Source: Clostridia bacterium (GTDB lineage Bacteria; Bacillota; Clostridia; Oscillospirales; CAG-272). From it: a stretch of DNA of 39,380 nt. Numbering within the stretch: position 1 is the first letter of the stretch; each line of letters begins with the position of its first letter. The DNA lies in NCBI GenBank assembly GCA_017414385.1, contig JAFQMO010000141.1:1-39380 (forward strand), given 5' to 3'. Position numbers and translations under genes: made by a program. Below the pieces are notes generated by a model. It was given only the letters and a program-made list of their open reading frames with translations. It made no database searches and was not told the DNA's origin. Below, one piece after another: positions 23,603 to 30,214 of this stretch.

Positions 23603-24250
23603 TCATCTGCCCTTGTCCGCCGCTTGATTGCAGATACGGCTTGCAAGGTCAAGGTCGTCTGCGATCAGCGCACGTGTTCCCGCAATAAGATCCTTCATGC
23701 GCGCATCAACAGCATCCGCATCCGCATCGGGAAGCTTTCCGACCACCCAATCTGCAAGATCGTATTCAGGAGCAGGCTTCTGTCCGACACCGATCTTGAT
23801 ACGGGGAAAATTCTGTGTACCAAGGCATTCGATCAGGCTCTTCAAGCCGTTATGTCCGCCCGCAGAGCCGTCCCGTCTGACGCGCAGTCTTCCGGGCGCA
23901 AGGGAAATATCGTCGGAATAGACGATGATATGAGATGGGTCGATCTTATAAAAGCTTGCCGCCTCGCGGACCGCCTTTCCGGACGCATTCATGAATGTCT
24001 GAGGCTTGCAGAGCAGAACACGCTCGTCCCCGATCCTACCTTCACCGATCAGTGCATGAAATTTTGCACGGTCGATCTTACATCCGATCTCCTTCGCCAA
24101 CGCATCGATCGCAACAAATCCGACATTGTGCCGGGTTCTCACATATGCTGCTCCGGGGTTTCCCAGTCCGACGATCATAAAACGGATCGGTGCACCCGAT
24201 GCAGGCGTGCTGTTCTCTATCTTACGAAACAAATCAAAAATATCTGCCAT
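23603..24250 (-). CDS. pth: Peptidyl-tRNA hydrolase
   Basis: This enzyme frees tRNAs from prematurely released peptidyl-tRNA. The family block IVGLGNPG is present, with the catalytic histidine in TRHNVGF (about residue 41 from the chosen start), KPQTFMNASG, and GGHNGLKS. The protein is 215 residues, and its N-terminal extension of about 24 residues (MADIFDLFRKIENS...) is unlike the E. coli form; extensions of this kind occur in some Clostridia. The start ATG at 24250 has no clear ribosome site. It is the first gene of the pth-mfd transcript and has a promoter about 130 bp upstream. Confidence 0.95.
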   Translation of the reverse strand: MADIFDLFRKIENSTPASGAPIRFMIVGLGNPGAAYVRTRHNVGFVAIDALAKEIGCKIDRAKFHALIGEGRIGDERVLLCKPQTFMNASGKAVREAASFYKIDPSHIIVYSDDISLAPGRLRVRRDGSAGGHNGLKSLIECLGTQNFPRIKIGVGQKPAPEYDLADWVVGKLPDADADAVDARMKDLIAGTRALIADDLDLASRICNQAADKGR

Positions 24251-24380
24251 GATCCAATCGCCCCGATGTCCGATATCCAAGGCGCCTTTCTTTTTTCCGA
24301 CAGGCACAGGGCTCAGCCGTTTTTATACAACGGCAAACGGCAGGCAATCCAAAGGATCCCCCGCTGCCATCTATGTATAT

Positions 24381-24409
24381 ATTATACCTCTTCCGCGCAC
24401 AAATTGCAA
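24381..24409 (-). promoter_or_regulatory. Sigma-A-type promoter of pth-mfd
   Basis: On the minus strand TTGCAA (24409-24404) and TATAAT (24386-24381) are separated by 17 bp. The leader would be about 125 nt. Confidence 0.8.
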
Positions 24410-24436
24410 GAGGCATGGAATTTTTTTCAATTTCCA

Positions 24437-24465
24437 TTGAAAAATATAGAAATATATGGTAGAAT
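24437..24465 (+). promoter_or_regulatory. Promoter of the rRNA methyltransferase operon
   Basis: TTGAAA (24437-24442) and TAGAAT (24460-24465) are 17 bp apart, back to back with the pth promoter; only 27 bp separate the two -35 boxes. Confidence 0.8.
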
Positions 24466-24531
24466 ATATTGTGTATGTATATATTCGGCTTTTATACAGC
24501 CGCAATGACCAAAGCAAGGAGCAGTGAGTAC

Positions 24532-25758
24532 ATGGCAGCAGAGTACACATATGTCGCAACATGCCTTTTCGGCTTGGAGCGGTTTGTCGGTGAGGAGATC
24601 GACGCACTTGGGTATACCCGTATATCCACCATTGACGGACGGATCACCTTCCGCGGCGATATCGGTGCCATTGCACGCTGCAATCTTTGGCTTTCCTGCG
24701 CCGAACACGTATATCTCGTTATCGGCGATTTCGATGTATACTCCTTCACAGAGCTGTACGATAATACCAAAAAGCTTTCGTGGGAGGAATGGATCGGATG
24801 CGACGACGCATTTCCCGTCAAGGGTCACGCCATCCGCAGCAAGCTGTACAGCGTTCCCGATTGTCAATCGATCATCAAAAAGGCAGTCGTCGACCGTCTC
24901 AGCGGCGTGTACGGCATCTCTGTGTTCCCTGAGGACTGTGTCAAATATCAGATCGAATTCTTCCTCTTCAACGATCATATTACCCTGATGATCGATACCT
25001 CCGGAGCCGCACTCCACAAGCGCGGCTACCGTCCCGCGGCAGGGGCCGCCCCGCTTCGCGAAACGCTTGCGGCGGCAATGGTGCGCATCGCACGTCCGCG
25101 AGAGGACGTCCTTTTCTGGGATCCCTTCTGCGGCTCTGGAACGATTCCGCTTGAGGCTGCGCTCTATATGACCAAAACGGCACCCGGTCTTTACCGCAGA
25201 TTTGCATCGGAGGATTTCTATGATCTCCCAGAAGCGGTTTGGAAGCAGGCGCGCGAGGAGGCGCACGATCTGCAGAAGCTCGACACCGCATTTGAAGCAT
25301 GGGCATCAGACATCGACCGTGACATGGTGCAGATCGCACAGGACAACGTTGTCCGTGCCGGGATGCAAAAGATCGTCCGTACCTTTCATCACGATGCGCT
25401 TCGTATTCAAACGGGCGGACGGCGCGGTACTGTGGTATGCAATCCGCCGTACGGTGAGCGCTTGATGACAGAAGAAAGCGTCAAGCTGCTCTATCGCAAT
25501 ATGGGACGGCATTTCGCCACCCTCGACCGTTGGCAGATCTATATTCTCTCCTCGTCTCCAACCTTTGAGACCGATTACGGAAAACGTGCCGATAAGGTTC
25601 GTAAGCTCTATAACGGTATGATCCCCTGCGGCTATTTTCAGTATTTCAAGAATCCAAACAATCCGCATGGCAAGTCAACAGACAAAAAGGACAGATATGA
25701 CAAGCATTTCGCGACAGCCAAAAATAATCACCATGGAAAGGATGTTTCAAAAAAATGA
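24532..25758 (+). CDS. THUMP-domain RNA guanine-N2 methyltransferase (RlmL/YpsC type)
   Basis: This 408-residue protein has a THUMP RNA-binding half (residues 1-160) and a Rossmann methyltransferase half. The SAM-binding region has DPFCGSGT at 197-204 and the catalytic NPPYGERL near 303-310, which marks an N2-guanine methyltransferase of the YpsC/RlmL group acting on 23S rRNA. Older annotation calls it an N6-adenine DNA methylase. The RlmK half found in the E. coli fusion is absent, as in Firmicutes. The last 40 residues are basic. AAGGAG lies ten bases before the ATG at 24532. Its stop overlaps the start of the esterase gene. Confidence 0.93.
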   Translation: MAAEYTYVATCLFGLERFVGEEIDALGYTRISTIDGRITFRGDIGAIARCNLWLSCAEHVYLVIGDFDVYSFTELYDNTKKLSWEEWIGCDDAFPVKGHAIRSKLYSVPDCQSIIKKAVVDRLSGVYGISVFPEDCVKYQIEFFLFNDHITLMIDTSGAALHKRGYRPAAGAAPLRETLAAAMVRIARPREDVLFWDPFCGSGTIPLEAALYMTKTAPGLYRRFASEDFYDLPEAVWKQAREEAHDLQKLDTAFEAWASDIDRDMVQIAQDNVVRAGMQKIVRTFHHDALRIQTGGRRGTVVCNPPYGERLMTEESVKLLYRNMGRHFATLDRWQIYILSSSPTFETDYGKRADKVRKLYNGMIPCGYFQYFKNPNNPHGKSTDKKDRYDKHFATAKNNHHGKDVSKK

Positions 25759-26915
25759 AAAACCGTAATTCTTCCAAGAGAACGATCTGTATCTGCTGTA
25801 TCATCACCATTTTCTGTATGTTCTGCGTATCCGCAAACGCCGCTGCCGTGAACCTTCTGAACGTTATGGATTCACACGCTTATAAAAACACCGATATTTC
25901 TGCGGATGCGATCCTCCCCTACCGCATTTATCTCCCCGATGCCATTGCGGCACTCTTCCCCCAAGGTGCAGACAATGCTGCGGATACCGATGACAGTACA
26001 GGAAGCGAAAACGCACCGGATGACACACCGACCGTACCTGAGGACAAGAAATACGGTCTTTTGATCTGGCTGCATGACGAGGACCTGCGCGGAGATGACT
26101 GTGTCACGCATATCGCAGACGATAATAAGAACGGCTTAATGAGTACCTTTTTGAGCAATTCCGAGTATAACAACGATTTCATTATCCTTGCCCCTCAGTG
26201 TCCTGCCGATGCAACGTGGACGGGAAATGACGGACTGTATCTCGATCTGCTCATCGATCTCGTTACAAAGCATATTCTCACACTGCCCATTGACACAAGC
26301 CGTATCCTGATCGGCGGTCTTTCCATGGGAGCAAGCGCAGGATATGAGCTGATCGCCATGCAAAACGAGGAAGGAATGTTCCCCATTGCCGCAGCATATC
26401 TGCTTGCCGGAACGACCTCCATCACCATCGAAAATGCGAAGGATGCTTCGGTATTCGAGAACACACGTATCTTTGCCTTTTTATCCGAAAATGATCCTGT
26501 AACGCCGGCAGACTCCGTCCGTTCGCTTTCCGATCTTCTGATCACCGATTATCAATGCCCGATCACATACGTCGTATATCCCGAGCTCGGTCACGAGATC
26601 TGGCATCAGGCATTTGCGGAGCAAAACCTGCTCGAATCCTTCATGTCTGTCAATGCCCCCTCTGTCGATGAACCGAACACAGAGGAGATCCCGGACGGAA
26701 CAACACCGCCCGATACAACCGCAGCCAATACCGAGAAGCAGCCCGTACAGTCCGACGATACAACCGGATCAGAGAACAGTGATACCTCTGCCCCCTCGAT
26801 TGCAGGTATTCCGATCACAACAAACATGATCGCAGGCTTTATCGTCGTCATCGCTTCGCTTCTCGCGGCGATCCTTCTGCTTTCCGGTCTGTACAGAAGC
26901 AGCCGTACCCGTTAA
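25755..26915 (+). CDS. Membrane-anchored alpha/beta-hydrolase (esterase/peptidase-like)
   Basis: This 386-residue protein has a signal peptide (residues 9-30), an alpha/beta-hydrolase domain, a linker rich in Asp, Thr and Ser (301-350) and a C-terminal membrane helix (about 358-379) followed by RSSRTR. The nucleophile is S190 in GGLSMGAS, with D247 and H280 as likely partners. An acidic loop at 71-97 is a second low-complexity stretch. The domain resembles secreted predicted peptidases/esterases (COG4099-like, e.g. feruloyl esterase types). It would sit on the outer face of the membrane, tethered by its C-terminus. It overlaps the methyltransferase gene by 4 bp. The substrate is not known. 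Confidence 0.85.
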   Translation: MKNRNSSKRTICICCIITIFCMFCVSANAAAVNLLNVMDSHAYKNTDISADAILPYRIYLPDAIAALFPQGADNAADTDDSTGSENAPDDTPTVPEDKKYGLLIWLHDEDLRGDDCVTHIADDNKNGLMSTFLSNSEYNNDFIILAPQCPADATWTGNDGLYLDLLIDLVTKHILTLPIDTSRILIGGLSMGASAGYELIAMQNEEGMFPIAAAYLLAGTTSITIENAKDASVFENTRIFAFLSENDPVTPADSVRSLSDLLITDYQCPITYVVYPELGHEIWHQAFAEQNLLESFMSVNAPSVDEPNTEEIPDGTTPPDTTAANTEKQPVQSDDTTGSENSDTSAPSIAGIPITTNMIAGFIVVIASLLAAILLLSGLYRSSRTR

Positions 26916-26947
26916 ACCACGCATATAAGAAAAGAGGAACCCCATCC

Positions 26948-27697
26948 ATGGTATTGAAAAATACAGAATCCACGATCGCATACCGCTGCCCGCACTGTGC
27001 CTCCGGTATCCTTGCAATGGTCGGTGTATTCTCCCTCTCCGGCGATATGATCAAGCTCAAATGTGACTGTCAGAAAAGCGAACTGATCATTCAGAAAACG
27101 AATGACGGCAAGCTCCGTTTGACCGTGCCTTGTATGTTCTGTCCCAAGCCGCATCAGTATGTCATTTCTCACGCCGCATTCTTCGATCAGTCCATCTATA
27201 CCATTCCCTGCGGCATGACCGGTCTTGATATCTGCTTCATCGGACATAAGGACGCGGTGATCGATGCATTGGAGGAATCGGAGAAGCAGATCCTTTCCCT
27301 TCTGCAAGAAGCAGGATATGACGATGCCACACTTGAGGACCTGCTGCAAAACGCATCTGATTCCGACGGGGATGTCGATGAAGCATCCTTCAGTGACGTC
27401 AATTTTACAGACAATCACATTTATGATATGGTGCTGTTCGTTGTCAAGGAATTGGAGGCAGACAACAAGATCGTCTGTCGCTGCACTGAACACGGGGAAA
27501 GCGGAGAATATGACGTTGTATGCGACCGTGATCGGATCTATGTCGGCTGCAGACGCTGCGGTGCCCGCCACATCATTCACTGTAACGGCTCCATGGCGAC
27601 CCAAGCATTTCTTGATATTGACACGCTTGTGCTTGAGGGCATGCGTGCCGATTCCGATGCCGACGAAAACGACGGATCTCCATCCGTTGATGAATAG
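26948..27697 (+). CDS. Cysteine-rich zinc-ribbon-like protein of unknown function
   Basis: This 249-residue protein is not recognised by name. It holds about 14 cysteines arranged in pairs: CPHC (14-17), C39-C41, CMFC (62-65), C88, C96, then after an acidic helical middle C177-C179, C192, CRRC (201-204) and C212. The pattern suggests two or three zinc ribbons joined by an acidic region (residues 108-160), with an acidic tail. It has no signal peptide or membrane segment, so it is cytosolic. AGAGGA lies before the ATG, and only 22 bp separate it from the next gene. Its function is unknown; a nucleic acid or protein partner is possible. Confidence 0.8.
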   Translation: MVLKNTESTIAYRCPHCASGILAMVGVFSLSGDMIKLKCDCQKSELIIQKTNDGKLRLTVPCMFCPKPHQYVISHAAFFDQSIYTIPCGMTGLDICFIGHKDAVIDALEESEKQILSLLQEAGYDDATLEDLLQNASDSDGDVDEASFSDVNFTDNHIYDMVLFVVKELEADNKIVCRCTEHGESGEYDVVCDRDRIYVGCRRCGARHIIHCNGSMATQAFLDIDTLVLEGMRADSDADENDGSPSVDE

Positions 27698-27719
27698 TTG
27701 ATGAATAAAGGAGTCAATC

Positions 27720-28445
27720 ATGCCGGAAAAGATCTATACCATACCCGTAAACGAAGCCTTTGAAAAATCGCAGGAGGACCCGTCCTGCGGCTGTCCCTTC
27801 TGCACCCTTTACAATAACCTCGAGGAGGCAGAGCTCGACCGTATTCTCGGCGCTGCCATGATGGAGCCTGACGTTCGTATCGAAACCAATGCACAGGGCT
27901 TTTGTGACACACATTTCAAGATGATGTTCGTCCGCAAGAATCGTCTCGGCATGGGATTGATCTTGGAAAGTCATCTTGCAGAGATTGCAAAGGGACAAAA
28001 GGGCAAGCTTTTGACGATGAAGAGCGCGGGTGTCGCGCAGGAGGAAAAGCTCGAAAAGCTGGAGAACAGCTGCTATGTTTGTTCCCGTATCTCCTTTTCC
28101 TTCAATAAAATGATGAACACCGCCGTTTACCTTTGGGAATTCGAGAGAGAATTCCGCGAAAAGACAGCGGCTCAGCCCTATTTCTGTCTGCCGCATTACC
28201 GTATGTTCCTTTCGGAAGCACGCAGACACATGAACAAAAAGGTCTTCTCCTCCTTCTATGAGGCGCTGTCCGAGCTTGAGCTCCGATATTTGAATAAGCT
28301 CAATGAGGATGTTTCCTGGTTCTGCAAAAAGTTTGACTACCGCTACGATGAAGAGCCCTGGTACGATGCAAAGGATGCCGTTGAGCGCTCGATGCGTTTC
28401 CTTTCAGGCGATCTTCATAAGGATCCCAAAAAAGTACAAAGCTGA
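27720..28445 (+). CDS. DUF6062-like protein with duplicated CxxC/CxxH motif
   Basis: This 241-residue cytosolic protein appears to belong to the DUF6062 family, which has no known function. It contains the pattern C25-x2-C28 ... C62-x2-H65, repeated as C118-x2-C121 ... C156-x2-H159. The gap is 34 residues in the first copy and 35 in the second, and both copies continue with an aromatic-methionine run (HFKMMF and HYRMFL). This points to an internal duplication with two metal sites. The rest is helical and charged. AAAGGAG precedes the ATG. It closes a four-gene operon that ends at a strong terminator. Confidence 0.82.
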   Translation: MPEKIYTIPVNEAFEKSQEDPSCGCPFCTLYNNLEEAELDRILGAAMMEPDVRIETNAQGFCDTHFKMMFVRKNRLGMGLILESHLAEIAKGQKGKLLTMKSAGVAQEEKLEKLENSCYVCSRISFSFNKMMNTAVYLWEFEREFREKTAAQPYFCLPHYRMFLSEARRHMNKKVFSSFYEALSELELRYLNKLNEDVSWFCKKFDYRYDEEPWYDAKDAVERSMRFLSGDLHKDPKKVQS

Positions 28446-28458
28446 TATTCGACATAAC

Positions 28459-28497
28459 AAAAGACGGTATACCGCACACGGTATACCGTCTTTTTTC
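28459..28497. terminator. Bidirectional terminator between the DUF6062 operon and the oad genes
   Basis: A 14-bp stem (AAGACGGTATACCG / CGGTATACCGTCTT) closes a short loop and has T runs on both strands. Confidence 0.92.
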
Positions 28498-28512
28498 CTA
28501 TTCAAAACCGGA

Positions 28513-28752
28513 TCATTTTTTGCTTGCCGAGCGAACAACACGGTCCAATGCAGAGATCGCAATTGCGATCACACCAATAACAATAAAGATCGAAAGCATG
28601 CCGGTTCCCATATAAGAGAGGTTCTTGACAAACTCACCCGGCATAAAGGTAAATGAGGACTGAGCTGCCCCACCAACGGTTTCCGCAACAGACTCTGCAG
28701 CTGTGCTCAGTGCGTCCGTATCGACCGCCGTCATAATAAGATTTTTCAGCAT
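28513..28752 (-). CDS. Small membrane protein, OadG-like (decarboxylase gamma-type)
   Basis: This 79-residue protein has one membrane helix at about residues 46-70 (LSYMGTGMLSIFIVIGVIAIAI), preceded by a polar segment and followed by a basic end RVVRSASKK. It follows oadB by 16 bp, the place where the gamma subunit of sodium-pumping decarboxylases is often encoded, and the single-helix layout with MGTGML suits OadG-like proteins. The identification rests on context and length, because OadG sequences are very variable. GGAGG lies ten bases upstream of the ATG. Confidence 0.7.
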   Translation of the reverse strand: MLKNLIMTAVDTDALSTAAESVAETVGGAAQSSFTFMPGEFVKNLSYMGTGMLSIFIVIGVIAIAISALDRVVRSASKK

Positions 28753-28768
28753 TTCTTCATTACCTCCT

Positions 28769-29884
28769 TCACGCCATAAAGAAGTTCAGGATCAAGCCGC
28801 CCGCAATAACGGATGCGATCTGACCGGAGACGTTAACACCGATGGAATGCATCAGAAGGAAATTCTGCGGATCCTCCTCAAGTCCCATCTTATGAACGAT
28901 ACGGCCTGACATCGGAAATGCGGAAATACCTGCGGCACCGATCATCGGGTTGATCTTTTTCTTCAGGAACAGATTCAGAAGCTTTGCAAACAACACACCG
29001 CCGGCAGTGTCGAAAATGAATGCAAACAATCCAAGTCCGAGGATCAGGAAGGTTTGAGGATTGAGGAACTTGTCCACAGTCATCTGAGATGCGATCGTAA
29101 TACCGAGGAAGATGGTGATCAGGTTCGCCAAGACCTTCTGTGCGGTTTCGGAAAGCGAATTCAAAACACCGCACTCACGGATCAGATTACCGAACATCAA
29201 GAATCCGACCAAAGCGACAGATGCAGGCGCAACAAGACCCGCGATCACGGTAATGATGATCGGGAACAGGATCTTTGTGGTCTTGGAGACCTCGCGGCCG
29301 ACATAATCCATGCGGATCTGACGTTCCTTCTTTGTCGTAAGCAGCTTGATAACGGGCGGCTGAATGATCGGTACAAGTGCCATGTACGAATATGCCGCAA
29401 CCATGATGGGAGCGAGGTACGCCGAATTCAGTTTATTTGCAACAACGATCGCGGTAGGACCGTCAGCTGCACCGATGATGGCAATGGATGCCGCATCGTT
29501 GATGTCAAAAAACATCGATGTCAGACACAATGTGAAAAAGATACCGAACTGTGCGGCAGCGCCGAAGATCATCAGCTTAGGATTGGAAAGCAGCGGACCG
29601 AAGTCGATCATCGCGCCAATACCGATGAACAGGATCAGGGGGAACAGCTCATTTGCAATGCCCGCCTCAAACAGTGTAGTCAGTGCGCCCTCCTCAAACG
29701 AACCCGGCTGTGTAACTGCACCGGAGTTAGGAAGGTTGACGAGGATCGCGCCAAAGCCGATGGGAAGCAGAAGCGTCGGTTCCATATCTTTCTTGATCGC
29801 TAGATAGATCAGAATGCCGCCGATCGCCCACATGACAAGGTAACGCCAATCCATCTGCAAAAGATTCTCATACAAAATTTCCAT
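28769..29884 (-). CDS. oadB: Sodium-translocating decarboxylase beta subunit
   Basis: This 371-residue membrane protein with about 9-11 helices is the beta subunit (OadB/GcdB/MmdB) that couples decarboxylation of a carboxybiotin carrier to outward sodium pumping. The conserved regions PLILFIGIGAMIDFGPLL, IGAADGPTAIVVANKL and SAFPMSGRIVHKMG are present. The acid being decarboxylated (oxaloacetate, methylmalonyl-CoA or glutaconyl-CoA) depends on the alpha subunit, which is not next to it. Only the beta subunit and a small gamma-like protein are together here. A biotin ligase and biotin importer at 3.3-4.7 kb fit a biotin-dependent pump. The gene has its own promoter and a 145-nt leader. Confidence 0.95.
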   Translation of the reverse strand: MEILYENLLQMDWRYLVMWAIGGILIYLAIKKDMEPTLLLPIGFGAILVNLPNSGAVTQPGSFEEGALTTLFEAGIANELFPLILFIGIGAMIDFGPLLSNPKLMIFGAAAQFGIFFTLCLTSMFFDINDAASIAIIGAADGPTAIVVANKLNSAYLAPIMVAAYSYMALVPIIQPPVIKLLTTKKERQIRMDYVGREVSKTTKILFPIIITVIAGLVAPASVALVGFLMFGNLIRECGVLNSLSETAQKVLANLITIFLGITIASQMTVDKFLNPQTFLILGLGLFAFIFDTAGGVLFAKLLNLFLKKKINPMIGAAGISAFPMSGRIVHKMGLEEDPQNFLLMHSIGVNVSGQIASVIAGGLILNFFMA

Positions 29885-29913
29885 GGGTCTTTCATTTCCT
29901 TTCTTTTCATTTT

Positions 29914-29942
29914 AATGCATCAAGCAATCACTTGATTGCATT
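29914..29942 (-). promoter_or_regulatory. Hairpin in the oadB leader
   Basis: AATGCATCAAG (29914-29924) pairs with CTTGATTGCATT (29931-29942) with one bulge and a 6-nt loop, about 30-58 nt before the oadB start. It may affect stability or expression of the mRNA; no known riboswitch was recognised. Confidence 0.5.
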
Positions 29943-30033
29943 ATGCTATAAAAATAACATTTCGAGTACGTGTTTGTGTTCATATGACTGTAGATGCGCG
30001 TGTACCCAAAATGCAATAACAATATGTGCCATA

Positions 30034-30061
30034 ATTATACCATATTCCTGTGCTTTTTCAA
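30034..30061 (-). promoter_or_regulatory. Promoter of oadB
   Basis: On the minus strand TTGAAA (30061-30056) and TATAAT (30039-30034) are 16 bp apart. With the leader hairpin and the upstream terminator this accounts for most of the 330-bp gap 29885-30214. Confidence 0.75.
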
Positions 30062-30122
30062 GAGGGTGAACGGATATTTAACAAAATGTTAATACTTAAT
30101 AAAGATGCGTGCTGTCTGCTGC

Positions 30123-30176
30123 AAAAAACTGCTGTGATCGCAGGACATCCGTTTTGGTATCCCATCGATCACAGCA
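30123..30176 (-). terminator. Terminator of the GH2 gene
   Basis: A perfect 11-bp stem (TGCTGTGATCG / CGATCACAGCA) with a 25-nt loop is followed by GTTTTTT on the minus strand. A second 7-bp hairpin (30181-30203) precedes it. Confidence 0.85.
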
Positions 30177-30214
30177 AATACAGCGTTTTATTTCAGAACG
30201 CTGCGCATACATTC

